A DNA stretch of 64,000 nucleotides, taken from positions 11,237,822 to 11,301,821 of the forward strand of contig NC_058055.1 in assembly GCF_020085105.1 (NCBI RefSeq), read 5' to 3'. The position numbers were made by a program, and so were the translations under genes. Under the pieces are notes generated by a model. The model made no database searches and was not told where the DNA came from. It saw only the letters and a program-made list of their open reading frames with translations. The DNA is from Siniperca chuatsi. Lineage: Eukaryota; Chordata; Actinopteri; Centrarchiformes; Sinipercidae. Below are positions 11,601 to 49,159 of the stretch, piece after piece; positions within the stretch are counted from its first letter, which is position 1, and the number at the start of each line of letters is the position of its first letter.

Positions 11601-12132
11601 ATGACATATAATTTTCTGATACATTCACTTTCTTTAATATGCATTGTGTTTTAGTATTTTTACTATTTAAAAATGATTTATTATCTAAAAATTGGGTGAA
11701 TAGAAGTAGGACTGAATATGTACAGTATGACACTCAAGTTTTCACACTGCAATGATATTGGAAAGTGCTTCAAATTCATGGCTGGTAGTCAATGAAATGA
11801 AAAGGAGTAATATCCCACACTGGGGTGCAGTTGTGGTATTCACAATCTATGTTTTTTGTTGGCCTCATTAGGTCAGTGCTGGTGCTTTTACTTATTTTCC
11901 CCTCTGGATATTTATCAGATATCGTTGTTGTGCTTGCCATGAAATCCGAAAACATGTTTCTTTTATTGTAATTTAATGATTTGTATATATTGTGTACCCT
12001 ATTTTATATTAATGACATTTTACATTGCCTTCAAAGAGAGTGAAGATGATTTGTTCAAAGCGGTAAACATTAAGAGTGGAGCTTCCACTGGTGTATCAGA
12101 TGCATTTAGTGAAAGCTTCTTTCATCTACTAT

Positions 12133-12189
<57 letters not shown>

Positions 12190-13560
12190 CGGGGTTGGGC
12201 AGGACATTTTTCTCTTTAATCTCTTAAATTACTCTGAACTCACATGTGGATATGAAAACTTACAGATTTTGTGAAGGATGTGCGAGTGGAAGTCTTTGAC
12301 AGGTGATGCTATGAACTTGCCCTCCTCAGAATGTTTGAGGTTGCTTTCAGACAAGGTTACTATCTCCCATTAATATTGACAAAATCATGCGAGACCTGTA
12401 CTAATTCACAGCCTGAATATCATATTTGTGCTCTAAAGGCCTGGGGAAAAGGCCGGTCTGCGCGTGTGAAAGTGAGGGGAGATCACCCTTGGCTCATTAA
12501 TATTTCACCAACAATAAGGCTGGGTGTCACTCATGCTCATCACCACGGTAATGAGCTCACACTGCCCTCTTAAAGATCTGTTTATCATTCAGATGAGCGC
12601 ACCAGAGACTTAAAGATACTGAATGGCACGATGTGTGAAAATCTCTCCCAAGGTCAGAGAAACTCAAATGGTGTGAACATTGCCAATGAAGCTGCTGACA
12701 GATAAAGTCCTCTCTAGTGTCTGAGTAAGTAGGGACCTTTAGCTGTACTGAACTGAAGGAGGATGAATTGTTCATATTAATAATATCACTAAACATAACA
12801 TGTTTTTCACTTCAAGCCGGGGAATTAAAAATTAACCCAAAGTGCTGAATCTAATTGGCATCTGTCAGGGGCAAGGTGCGTCTCTGTGATTACCTACATG
12901 TCTGTTAAATATTCCAGTGATCCCTGCAATAAATTAATCACAGCCCAGTCATATATTATCATCTATCTGCATATGCACCTCTCTATCACTGATCTGAACC
13001 AGGAGTATGAGAACAGACACACCGTGTGAAAATATTTTTATGGAGGAATTTACACAAGAGCTTGTTTATGGGGACTTTCTGCGAGATGTTTTTGTACATG
13101 ATTTCAAATTTCTCCAAGTTGAATCATGCATGTTAAGTTGCATGTAATTTCACTTCATGTTTTTTTATTTTCATGTGGCCTACCTAGAGCAGGGCGAGCC
13201 ATATAATTAATTACACTGTGCCAGAAATACAGTACATATACGGGTTATGATTTCAATACTTCAGGAGCAACTTCTGTAGATAATCAGAGCTAACGAGCCA
13301 ATTAACTAATTAAACCACCTGACTGTTCTTATGTAAATAGAGTTGCAGTGTCGTAAAGGGAACACCTATTGTGAGCTCTCATTTAAATGTGAATGCGAGC
13401 AGCTCATTAGCGTGTATGAGATTATTTAAAGAAAGCTGCTAATTAACAGCTTGTTTTCAGAAACACTAATTAAGGAAGCAAGAACTGGTTTGTAACTGAA
13501 TGTCCTCAGTTTAGCCAATTTGTCAGCAACAAACTTTACTATACAAACATACCAACAGAT
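8646..13560. other. Intergenic region between atf5 and phldb1
   Basis: I see no gene in these 4.9 kb. Small frames on both strands lack splice context. It contains a CT-rich simple repeat near 9223-9270 and a (GT)n microsatellite at 12131-12188. From about 12400 to 13500 it is AT-rich with many TAATTA/ATTAA motifs, which could be a non-coding regulatory element. Confidence 0.45.
12131..12188. repeat. (GT)n microsatellite
   Basis: An almost pure GT dinucleotide run of about 58 bases. Likely polymorphic in length. Confidence 0.95.
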
Positions 13561-13569
13561 GCATCATAT

Positions 13570-14460
13570 ATTTTTATTTATTAGATGTACATGGTAGTTT
13601 TACAATATCATTATATGACTATAATTTATGAATTTTGTTAAAATGCTAATAGAGGGTTTTATTTGACATATAAATGTAAAATACAGACACATAAATGCTG
13701 TTATTTGCCTAACTGAAAAGCCCTTGGAACAATATATAGAGTTATATTAACATTTGTATTGTAAAAATCTGACAAAACATTACATAAACTATTTGGCATC
13801 AAGTAATGTTTAACTGAATAAGTAACATATGACTCTTAAAATATTTTTGAATATTTGCTACAAAAATTTGTTTACTTTACTTGAGTGTTTTGAAATAACG
13901 AGATTCTTTTTGTCATCTGAGAAAAGTTAATAAACTCAAGGGAAAAAAGTACAAACGTATCAAAAAGGGGGAAAAAAGGCATCGGTTAGAGTAATAACAC
14001 TGCATGCATAGATCGGCTTCACAGGTGGAAACAGTTTGAGCTTATATGAAGTAAGAAAAATGTTTCTCCTGAAACCTCAAAAATTCTATTGTAATTACTA
14101 ACAATATATTTTGGTAACAGAATGTGATTGATGTAATTGAGAGCTCCCTTCATAGATCCATCAGCAGGTTGCTCAAACTTTCTCTTTCTTTCTCATAGCG
14201 GCTGAAAGACAAATACAACTCATACATTCTTTCAAGTGCACCTCTGTCATTACTAAGCCCTCATTTGCTCGAAGGCATCAGGCTTTTTATGAGAGCCCCA
14301 GATTATTCATCTCTTCAAATGTCCATCCGTTACACACCGTCAGGCCGCGTGTCATCGATTTCAGCTCCAGCTCTGGCAGGGAGCAGCTCAGGTTGGCTCG
14401 CAGGTGTCTGGGTGCTCGCTCAGTCCCTGTCATCCTCTGAATCTGCCACCCAGTGGTCCC
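13570..14460 (-). other. phldb1: Probable phldb1 3' UTR
   Basis: This is AT-rich sequence directly after the phldb1 stop. On the minus strand AATAAATAAAAA occurs near 13582-13570 and is a good candidate poly(A) signal. No coding frame is present. Confidence 0.4.
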
Positions 14461-39129
<24,669 letters not shown>

Positions 39130-41208
39130 GTCGGCTGGACTGTCAGAGTTATCTGACACATGAAGATCCTGAAGCAAATGCACACATACAGAGAGAGAGA
39201 GAGAGATAGCAACAGGGGATGAATGGGAGTGCTGGGAATACTGCTACTACAGTTGTACTACAATGGGAACAGTGCTTTCCTTAGAAACCTTGTGCCCCAC
39301 TTATAAGCCCATGTGACCAAACCATTATACTGGGTAATTGTTTCTCCAGAACTAGCTGGACAAAACAATCCATCAAGAAAGCTGGCACTGATTTATGCCT
39401 CAATCTAAGAAAGATTACTGATTTTACACATTAGACAACAAGCGTGACGATAGCAGCCTGCCATTATGTGAGTATCATCCCAAATGTACATTTGAGATGT
39501 AGCAGAAGGTGTTAATGGGCTCTGCAGGCACCTCACACATCGGGGGTCAGATCACTGCATCCTCAGACCATGATGAGTCACTGTGACTCATATACTGATC
39601 TTACAAACACAAACACTCCATGTTTGCAGACAGATGCTGCAGATTAGATCCAGCTGTCTGCTCATCGCTCTCATATCAGACTAGAGGGAAACAACAACCC
39701 ATGAGGACCAGACAGACCTCAGACAATCACACATAGACACATAAGCAGTCCAGATGACTCACCATATTGTTCTGCTAAAAGCTGGTATCCACGAATTTCA
39801 CTATCACCCACATGGGTTGCTTGTCCAGGCAACAACAGCTCAACATTCCAAGCAAAACTGAAATAGACACAACTACCTATTATCTAGTTGTCTGTTTTGT
39901 CTACTACAAACTTGAATTACTGCATGTCATGCTTGACTGTTAAATGTACATTTCAAAGGAGATCTCTTTACTTAATGATCTGGCAATCTCCAGATATGTT
40001 AAACAAATGGATGGCAAATTAAAGAAATAACCAACATAAAGCGTCTCTGTAAGCTTTATGTTGCTTCAGTGGTTTTTGACATAGAGTCTCTGAAACTCTG
40101 CTGGAGGAATGAATGCCATCTTTCCAAAAGCTATTCCCTCATTAGGGTGTTTTGATGGTGGTGGTGCCGAGAGCTGTCAATCCAAAATCTTCCTTAGCTG
40201 TTCAACTGGGTTGAGATGTGGTGACTTTGAAGGCGACAGCATATGATTCACATCATTTTCATACTCATCAAACCATTCAATAACACCTTTTCACCCCACT
40301 GTTTCTCATTTATTCTGGGGTTTCCTTTAATTTCCCACCAGTCTGTATCTCTGGAAATGACCACATCAGCCCATTCACACACCAACACATGACTGCTGCA
40401 TCAAAAAGAAATGCTTGAGCTCTTTGTCACTCCATGCTGACATCAATGATCATTTAAAATTCTTGAAAAAATCGCCAAAAAACATCCACAGCTGCTGTGC
40501 TCCAAGTTTAGCACAGGCTAAGACAACGGGGTGTTCAATCTGCGTCTGATGTCACTCCAGACAAAGCCGCCGGGTGAAACCACACATATCTGACAATCAC
40601 GTCCAGTGTGTGAGTCTCAGAGGACCCAGTGACACGGAGAACAGACCGTCCCCTCTGTTCAGCACTGACACTGGACCCCTCACGCCTCTGCTGTCAGCCC
40701 ACTGGCTGTCAACACTGGCCCTCTTTGAGCCACGCACTCAGACACAGGACAGGAGAGTGGGCAGGGTAATGTGTCTCTGGCTGTCTGACTCACACACACA
40801 CATTTGCACACATGTGCTCCTGCTCCCACAAGCCTCAGTCATTTAAAGTACACACCCAGGCTGGAGAATAGTTTTAAAGCTTGCAAATGCAGGGCCTTCC
40901 ACTGTAACCTGTGATTATGGGGGCAGTTATGCCCTTCAGAGTTGCCATGAGCTTCTGAAAATAGACACCACCAGCCACACAGTCTGGGCTGCTACTTTTA
41001 AAGAGAAATGATTTCTGCTGAGAGTGAACACTGACAAAACAGAGGGAGACTGAACATTTTACACTTAAAATCATGAATAAAATAAAGGAGAGTGTTATTT
41101 CAAAAAGGATGACATAAAAAATAGGCAGAAAACTATTTAGAAACACAGCAGTGCTGGCAAACACGGTCAACAGTTTACTTACTTAACTGACAGACATGCA
41201 GCTCTTAC

Positions 41209-41450
41209 CATTTCTCTACTCTGACAGAGTCCAGACAACAGCTAGGTCCATGAGTTTGTCTGAAGTGTATTAATCCATAGAGCAGTGTCCTCATTGTTGT
41301 TTATGTCTTGCTCCTATCTTTTTTCATTCACTCACTGGGCTCCTCTGCTATTTCCCTCCTCCCAGCCCCTTCTCCTCCCCATCCCGGTGCAGAGTTACAT
41401 CCCTGACACGCAGCAGAGGGGGACCGGCATCGGCGCTGCCCTCCAAAATG
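41209..41450 (-). promoter_or_regulatory. Possible phldb1 5' UTR exon and promoter
   Basis: On the minus strand a GC-richer stretch (about 41340-41450) leads into sequence ending AGAGAAATG|GTAAGAGC, a good donor at about 41209. It has no TATA box. It is the only promoter-like place found upstream of exon 39168-39070, but other first exons could exist. Confidence 0.3.
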
Positions 41451-44400
41451 TGTTCTGACTTATGACTAAAAGACAACTTTTTTATTGTCTTCCATTCTCT
41501 TTTTGGCATATAAACCCTGTGAGTTCAATTTCAAAACACTCCATACTAAGAGAGGTGTTGGGTCAAAGTTCAGATCCTCCTCAGAGAGCCCCTGAGATGT
41601 ATTCACTCCTACAGGATTTCCATTGATTGAAAGATCAGATGGACCGCACCAGATGATCAGAGGAGGCTGGAAACCAAACCCTGTAATGCTGTGAGTCTCC
41701 TCAGCATTATCTATTGGTTAAGCAGGTTAACAGTCTGATCCTGGGAGGAAATAAAAACGTGGTGTAGGAGTAGGAGATGGAAAAGACCTTGTGTCCGCTG
41801 ACTTCCTGCTCTGAGCTCTGTGCCACTGATGTAACAAACTGTGGAGTGGGTATTTCCACTCTGGAAAACCGTTGAATAACAATTTATGATAATATGACTA
41901 AGCACGGTGGATTATAATGCATCCACTGTGCTTGATACATCAATAATGATGGGATAGAGAAATACTATGCTCCACAGGAAGTGAGCGAACACATGTGAGC
42001 CATCTTTGCAGACGTCCCACAGGAACGATTTGGCCTAGAGACAGAGAGAGTGGAAGAGAGTGGGAGAAAGACTCCACTATTGATCTCTCAAGGCTTTTCC
42101 CATGGTCGGGGGCCAGAGAGGAGATGGAGGAAATGAAGCAGATGATGAGTCACTAAGGAAAGTAAAAACAAACAAACAGAGGCAGCTAAGTAACCAGATG
42201 GACTTGGAGCAAAGTCTGCAGAGAGGCTTGATGTTCTGAGTCAGTCTCCCCCAGTGATGATGTGGAGGTTACAGCTGAGTGGCTGAAAAGTTGCTGAACG
42301 TTCTGTAAATAGTGATTTCGAGTGTAGATTAGTCACTCTAGCTACACCAAATAAGGTAATACGGCAGAGGAAAGCAATGTTAATCATTATTAAGTAACAG
42401 AATGTAATATGACAATGAGTGTCCACTCAACAAAACAGATTACTTTTCTGCTGTGTCACATCTTATTTTATTAATTGGAGCACTTGCATTAGCATGGCTT
42501 TAAAGTTAAACATAAGGATGTTGCTTTTTACCAGTCAAGTAGCATTATTATAAAGATTGTGACTATTAAAACAGAGATTTGAAAAAAGTTTGTTTTTTTT
42601 ATAGCAGAAAGTCTAAGGACGTGTTGTGGTTTGAAAGAATGAATTTATTCCTTGTTATTTAAATGAAAGGAATTGGTCGAAAGCTACAAAAAAACCCACA
42701 AATGCTTCCAATTAAGTTTTAATAAAGAGGCAATGTAATGTTTCAATCAGCTAAAACCATCCGGGCTATGAAAACAGGTTGGGTTGCCTTGGAGTTTGAA
42801 CACACTGGCCTGGACAGTTTAACTGATAATTAAATTATGCAGAATGATCCAGATGGATTAATGATCAATATTAATGTCTGTTTGCCTTCTGATGTTGAAC
42901 ACTATGACGTTATGCAACTTTATATTCACTGTACATGGTCTTGGTTGCAAGCCTGAACTGGCTGTAAAGATTCCTCAGCATTCAAACAGGTTATGAGCAC
43001 TGTGGGAGGATGATAAAAGTTCACCACTACTGGAAGATTTGCCAGCTGCTGCATCAGCATGTATATTTTACTGATCACACTTGTGTGAGGATTGCTTACA
43101 GCTTATGAATTATGTGTCTGGTGGGAGTCTCAGATTGTACAGTTTGTGTGCCCTGTCTGGACATGACATGACAGAAGAAAGGTGGAGGAATCCAAAGTGC
43201 AGTCAGGTGCGAATTGCTTGAGCGGGGTACAGTCAGCGAGGTAGAAGCAGCTTTAATTCATGCAGCTAAAGAATGTGTGGGAGTCTGACAAAAAACAGTT
43301 TTCTTCCTTCTCACATGAATTCAGGTAACAGGGACTTCCTTGCCCTGAACCCAGTCAGCACTTCCTCTCAGGCCGTGCACAAATCCTGCTTCTTCCGCTA
43401 AGTTTGACAGGCCAAAACACGACCTTTGCTCTAACCTTGACCTTAAACGTAACCATTTGAGTGGTGGAGCTTGCTGCGAGAGGAATGCTGCATGAGAGAC
43501 ACATCTCAGGACAGACCCTCATCCTGAAGGAGGAGTGGTAAAAGACTGATTCACAGATGGGTTATACAGCCAGACAGTTGCAGGACATTGTGGTATACGG
43601 TGTCTCATTTTTGCAATATTGTCAGAAAAAAAACAAACCTATCCTGTTATACAGCAACAAATTAACAAAGTGTACACATGAATGCCATTTGAATCTTCTG
43701 ATTTGCTCTGCTTGATATGACATCAGTATTACACAGTACAGAAAGTACCAGCTCACATCATGTGTTTTGGCCAAATGTTACTCTGATAAGGCAGGACCCC
43801 AGACGAACCAGAACGAATAAAAAAGAACAACAGGAAGCTGATGATTTTCCCAAAACATTTCCTTTGAGTCTCCCACCAAACAGATGTGCTGTTTCCTTTG
43901 TAACATCTGTCCACTTGTCTCTTATAACTTATCAATATGTTCAAGACGATGCACATAAGAACAGTGAGGCATACATATCTACATGCAAACAAGTCATGAA
44001 ATCATTGAGTATATTTTACCTGTTTTTCCTCTGTTACACAGAAAGTTACAAATTTAAAAAATATACTCACTCAGGCGCATGTGCACCTCACGGTCCTGTC
44101 GGGGAAATACTTCATGAGCCTGTGATTCCACCTAAGTACATTACTAGACGTAATGTATGAGCATGAGCCCCCAAGGCAGCCTGATCTCACACACATAAAA
44201 GTGTCCACTCACAGTCGGCTGGATTTGGCTCCTAATCTCTCTCCCTCTCTGAAACCAGATGACCTCCACCTGCTCTGTAATGTTTAAGCTACAAATGGGC
44301 ACGCATAAAGACATTAATAAATGGTTACAAAAACTATAACAAAAGTATGTAACCTCTGTCAGACAAAGTGCATGATGAGTGAGAAATAACTGGGTCGTGT

Positions 44401-44481
44401 TAGGCTGAAAACCATGAATGTAAACTGCCACGATAGCACCATTATCTCCTTATCTCCCCCACTCACTCTGTCTCTCACTGC

Positions 44482-44482
<1 letters not shown>

Positions 44483-44541
<59 letters not shown>
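44483..44541. repeat. (CA)n microsatellite
   Basis: About 59 bases of CA dinucleotides. It explains the Val-Cys and Thr-His runs in the overlapping open frames, which are therefore not genes. Confidence 0.95.
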
Positions 44542-46884
44542 ATCAAGCAAATATTTTTGTTTCTCATTACCAGAGCTGGCAAAGAACATCTTTTTGTCTG
44601 TGGAATGATTCAGTCCAAAGATTAAAAACATCTTCTCAACTCTTCATCAGAAAAGTCTCCCGCTTCTCTTCTCCAGGATGGAGATATGCTGTCAGTCCTC
44701 CACTGCTGTTGGGCTAGTTTCAAAGTGAAACATTCAGTGCATCCATATACATCTTTCTGCCGGGTCCACCCCTCTTTCCGGCCCTTTTTCTCTCCCCACT
44801 TATCATTCATTTGACTCTACCCACTCTGTATCCCTGCATTGCTCTGTGATTCTCACAAAGCAGATTTGTTCTGTAGGATCGCTAGATTTTCTCAGATGTA
44901 CAGATCATACCCAGTGAATACCTAGTAACATGAAAAATCTTTCCTTTCAGTGTCCCTGAGCTAGCTTTAGGTAATTTTTTTTTTGTTCCATTCATTGTTT
45001 CACCGAGCTGTAATAACAAAACATGGAAAAAGTGTCTTGAGGATGAGATCACTTCAAACTCATGAAGGATTAGACTGGAATGGCCAGCGTTTGTTTGCAC
45101 TTTGAGAGCACAAGTGACATTTCACAGATTCTCTCAAGGCAACAATATCTGTGGCTTTACATCTCTGCTTCATGCATAAAATTACATAAACACAGCACAA
45201 CCGCAGAAAATGCAGAGGTAGACTGAGAAAAACCGAATACCACTTTGTTTGTTTTGCTTTGTCACAAACAGCTGAGATGAGCAACACTGGTAAATTTAGA
45301 GCCTTTGACAGAGTGCCAATCAGGAAATTATAGTTATCACAGCCAATGGACATTCAAGTTCTTCCTCTCAGGCTGAATTTTTAGCCTGGCTGTTGGTGTT
45401 GGACACGTTGTCAAGGCCTGAGTAATTGGTTCAGCCTGTCCTGGGCTCAGTTCAAACTCGGTGCGTCATGCTGCTTTTGCCACTAATAAAACAGTCAAAG
45501 CAGACAGAAATATCTGCATGCTCTCCTCCTGCGGAAAGGTTACGTGTCTGCACCACAGATGGCATTAAACAGCCACATCTCTTAGAAGAATTATTAAGTA
45601 TGACTGTTGGAAGGATTGATGATGGATCCTCAAGATAGTTTTCAGATATTTTACATAATGTTACTGGTCTTTCATTTCCAGCAGGAGACATTTTCATCAG
45701 TGTTTTCTTGGTATTATGGTGAAAGTGCATGAGTTGAATATCTGTTGGAACAATATGTGCAGTGAGCTGTCTTCAACTGTTATCAAATGGAAAAACACAT
45801 GGAAGTCAGAACACATATCCCAGATTTTCAGACATGAAACTATTGACCCCTGGTGGCAAAGTCAGTGAAGTGCACCTTCACCTGTCCTGACATGAGCTAC
45901 ATTGTCTGATTAGGTATCATTTCTGCTACATGCCATAATTATAATATAAATAAACTGTATTTGTTCTATTCAACAAGGCATGGTCACTTTAAAGCTGTAG
46001 CGAATATGACGCATTTTGCAGAAACAATGGATTCTTGCAATGAGGACTGAAAATATCTGAAACCACTTTGGTAACGTTGTGTCATTGCCTTTTTACAGCA
46101 TGCAGTATCAATCACATTTGCAACTCTTGGATGTGTTTGGAGTCCGATCACTGTACTGTGTAGCAGTTTGGCAAGTTGTCAGAAGCCATGACTTTCTTTT
46201 ATACAAGCTGGTGTGCATTACTGACTTATGTGGCTTGTATGGTGGACAGATTCTCTTTCAACATAAGTTGTATTTGGCGAGCTGAGGTTTGGGGGTTTGC
46301 ACTAATCGTGGTATAATTAGACCACAGCATTTCAGACTGGAGAAAATACTGGAGAGATATAAATCTCTCTACAACACTAATTCACATCCCACATTATGAG
46401 AGCTAACTGTCAGGTACATTTTATAAAGGTAGCAAATGGTAATCTTAATAGACTACCAAAAATGACTCCCATAGTGTACTGCAACTTTAACCAAATGCTG
46501 CTATCATAGGCTGATGGCCTTTGACTCGTGTAACAGAACAGCTCTTGTTTGAATTAATTATTTACTTCCTAATTTCTAGCACGTCCTATACTTTTGGATG
46601 ATAAAATTTATAATTAGAGGGATTAAATTAATTCACAATGGTATGCCCGCTGCACTGGAGCCACATGTATGCTGGTAAACTGGCTGCAGTTGTTTGTTGC
46701 TCCACATGTAACAAGGAAACACCTGGAGCTTCCAGCTGAAGGAACCGTTAGTGTTATGCAGGCGGTAACCACACAGATGCACAAACACTATTTAGGACAC
46801 TTTTACCTAAAGACAGCTGATTTAACAAATAAAATCCAAGAGTACAAAACAACTTGCCCTAACTCTGAAACTGCATTTATACAT

Positions 46885-47240
46885 CAACATACACTTGTCA
46901 GTTTCTTAGGTACACTGACTAAAACTAATGCAGGCTACAACAGTGCCGGAATAAATCCTACCTTGTTAAAGGCTATGCTCAATTCTTATTAAATTCATTT
47001 TAGAGGTGTTGATTAAACTCATTTACGACAACTTTTGGAGGCTGTAGTTTGTGGTGCTTCATATTTAGTTTAGTGATGTAAATGTGGTGGGCAAAATATT
47101 AGGCACCACAGCCTCCAAAATGACCAAAAATACCTGAGTATAACAGTTTCAGAAAAAAAAACTGAACATTGTGACCGTCAAGGTAGGATTTATTGTTGGA
47201 TTAGACTGAATTAGCTTTAGCTAAATGCACGTAGAGTGGG
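46885..47240. repeat. Fish interspersed repeat ('cacagcctccaaaa' type)
   Basis: 'gtcagtttcttaggtacact', 'aacagtgccggaataaatcc', 'acttttggaggctgtagttt', 'caccacagcctccaaaatga' and 'gtaggatttattgttggatt' are words of a repeat I know in many fish genomes. The cctccaaaa/ttttggagg pair makes an inverted repeat across the middle. Confidence 0.55.
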
Positions 47241-47764
47241 AAGAGCTTGCGTCAAGGACTGTTGTGCTTGACCAAGGAGACTAAACTTACTATAACGCTA
47301 CTTTTAGATAAGTAGAATTCGGACTGCAATGTGTTAAATACCATGTATTCAAGTTCACGTTGTATTTTAATGAATGAAAATTAAAGATCTGAAGAGCCAT
47401 CTTGCATAAAAGCTGCATAGTCATGCTAGAGAGAACCAGATTAACAGCAATTTGCAGTAAGAGCCAAGAATTTGCCATTCATGTTGGTCAGCGGGGGCCA
47501 TGATTTAGTCTTAGACCTGCAATGGCCTGCTGAATGATAACACCAGTGTAACGTTAGCGGTTATACTACGAGCCTTAAAACTCACATTTCACGCCAAGAG
47601 CAGGACGCTATGGCCTCTGGAGGTCTAGTGAACGCTTAACAGGTTAGCTAAATACATTAACTCGCCGGCTAACGACTAGCAAACATCCTTCACACGATTA
47701 GCAAGTGGTTCGGTTAGGTTAATGCAACAACAGAAAGGCTGCGGACCACATTTACAAAACAAAC

Positions 47765-47771
47765 GTTTATT
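47765..47771 (-). terminator. Downstream poly(A) signal of h2ax
   Basis: AATAAA on the minus strand at 47771-47766, about 75 bases past the histone stem-loop. It would give a polyadenylated h2ax mRNA, a second form known for H2AX in mammals. Confidence 0.6.
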
Positions 47772-47820
47772 GAATAAAAATAATGCGAAAAGTAAAACAA
47801 TACACCGATAAACAAGAAAT

Positions 47821-47861
47821 GTTGCTCTTTCATTGAGGAGTGGGTGGCCCTTAAAAGGGCC
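47821..47861 (-). terminator. Histone 3' stem-loop and downstream element of h2ax
   Basis: The minus strand reads GGCCCTTTTAAGGGCC at 47861-47846, followed by ACCCA. This is the conserved 6-bp-stem, 4-base-loop hairpin bound by SLBP. A purine-rich AATGAAAGAGCAAC follows at 47834-47821, which fits the histone downstream element that pairs with U7 snRNA. It sits 28 bases after the stop codon. Confidence 0.95.
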
Positions 47862-47889
47862 TTTGGGGTTGAAGTTGGTAGCCAGCAAG

Positions 47890-48318
47890 CTAATACTCTT
47901 GGGATTGAGAAGAGGCCTTCTTTCCCGCCTTGCCGGAGCTCGGTGCAGACTGGCCGGTCTTCTTGGGCAGCAGGACGGCCTGGATGTTGGGCAGGACGCC
48001 TCCCTGGGCGATGGTCACACCGCCGAGCAGTTTGTTCAGCTCCTCGTCGTTGCGTACAGCCAGCTGGAGATGACGAGGGATGATACGGGTCTTCTTGTTG
48101 TCCCTGGCGGCGTTGCCAGCCAACTCCAGGATCTCAGCGGTGAGATACTCCAGGACGGCGGCCAGGTATACGGGGGCTCCGGCGCCGACTCTTTCAGCGT
48201 AGTTACCCTTACGAAGGAGACGATGGACACGGCCAACAGGGAACTGGAGACCGGCGCGGGAGCTGCGGGTCTTGGCCTTAGCACGGGCCTTTGCTCCTGT
48301 TTTGCCTCTTCCAGACAT
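47890..48318 (-). CDS. h2ax: Histone H2A.X
   Basis: A single intronless exon of 142 codons plus stop. The histone fold shows [60 protein letters not shown] and the acidic-patch region of H2A. The C-terminal tail ends SQSQEY, and the SQE(Y) motif is the serine phosphorylated by ATM, ATR and DNA-PK to form gamma-H2AX at DNA breaks. The LLPKKT ubiquitination site and N-terminal SGRGK are intact. H2AX replaces part of canonical H2A and flags double-strand breaks for MDC1 binding. The position between phldb1 and c2cd2l matches the human order. The ATG follows a short leader with a TATA box about 48 bases upstream. Confidence 0.97.
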   Translation of the reverse strand: MSGRGKTGAKARAKAKTRSSRAGLQFPVGRVHRLLRKGNYAERVGAGAPVYLAAVLEYLTAEILELAGNAARDNKKTRIIPRHLQLAVRNDEELNKLLGGVTIAQGGVLPNIQAVLLPKKTGQSAPSSGKAGKKASSQSQEY

Positions 48319-48365
48319 TATCGGTTGTCGAATATGTCTTTCAACGAATCCACTACAATCGTAGG

Positions 48366-48660
48366 TTTATAAGCTATGAGAAAGAAACAGCCACACAACT
48401 TGGATATAAACCCCCAGCTTCGCCCCGCCCTAAGACGCGATTGGTTTTTGGAATTATAATAGCCAAGTATGATTGGTTGTGAGAGGTCAAAGGGGACAGG
48501 AAGTCAGTGACTATTGGTGTAACTGTTCTGGGGACAAACCAATCACGATGGGGCCTACAGAAGGAACAAAGGCGATTGGCTGCTGTTTTCCCTGCTTGCT
48601 GTGAATGGGTCATATGTAAAGAGGGTACATAGAATTGGACATAGAAGAAGACCAATCGAG
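48366..48660 (-). promoter_or_regulatory. h2ax promoter: TATA box, GC box and CCAAT array
   Basis: On the minus strand, TATAAA lies at 48371-48366 and a GC box (GGGCGGGGC) at 48430-48422. CCAAT boxes fall at 48444-48440, 48476-48472, 48517-48513 and 48579-48575. Two more CCAATs occur in the other orientation at 48539-48543 and 48652-48656. This is a typical cell-cycle/histone-type promoter with NF-Y sites. Confidence 0.75.
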
Positions 48661-49159
48661 TATCTTCCCTCCAGCTTAAAGTTTTTGGCGGTTTTGTAAA
48701 TTGTGCAGTAAAAGTAAAGCAATCTAATGCAGAATGTATAAACATTGGTGGTCAGTTTTATCAGTTTATTGGTAAACTTGGCTTTGTTAAATCTATTATC
48801 AGATCATTTAAACATGTTGGATAGTTGACCTGTGAGAATAATGAAAGTGCCACACTACATAAAGAGGATACACTCGAGTAGATATGAAATTATTCACAGG
48901 CTGTGAATTTCATATCTGAAATGAATTGTATTCCGCATGGGCTGGTGGTAGGGATACGGCCCCTTCTTACTATGTCAGAAGTCATTTTGCTGCCTTTTAG
49001 ACAATGACAATGTAAGCTCATTTTAAGTAGCTCCACACAGGCACATTTGACATTTATGCCATAAAACAAAGGGCTTTAGGGTGACTGAAACATTTATGTT
49101 ACCTCCTAAAAAAATACAATCCAGAGTCCGGTACAGGCTAAGTGATGCTTCAAAAATAA
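48661..49159. other. Spacer between h2ax promoter and c2cd2l 3' end
   Basis: AT-rich and without a recognisable gene. A near-palindrome 'gatatgaaattattcacagg' with 'ctgtgaatttcatatctg' lies at about 48881-48918. Confidence 0.4.

Larger units (their letters stand above)
41451..47760. other. Intergenic region between phldb1 and h2ax
   Basis: No supported gene. It contains a (CA)n microsatellite at 44483-44541, an interspersed repeat at about 46885-47240 and otherwise AT-rich unique-looking DNA. The longest open frame (43717-44160, plus) lacks family resemblance. Confidence 0.5.

Noticed and set aside
43717-44160. Open frame of 147 codons on the plus strand between phldb1 and h2ax
   Set aside because: No recognisable domain, biased toward AT-rich codons without a coding pattern, and no promoter or poly(A) context.
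46669-46992. Open frame of 107 codons on the plus strand
   Set aside because: It runs into the interspersed repeat at 46885-47240, whose words I know from many fish loci; not a host gene.
47833-48372. Frame of 179 codons on the plus strand opposite h2ax
   Set aside because: Mirror of the GC-rich histone coding strand; the minus-strand product is an intact H2A.X.
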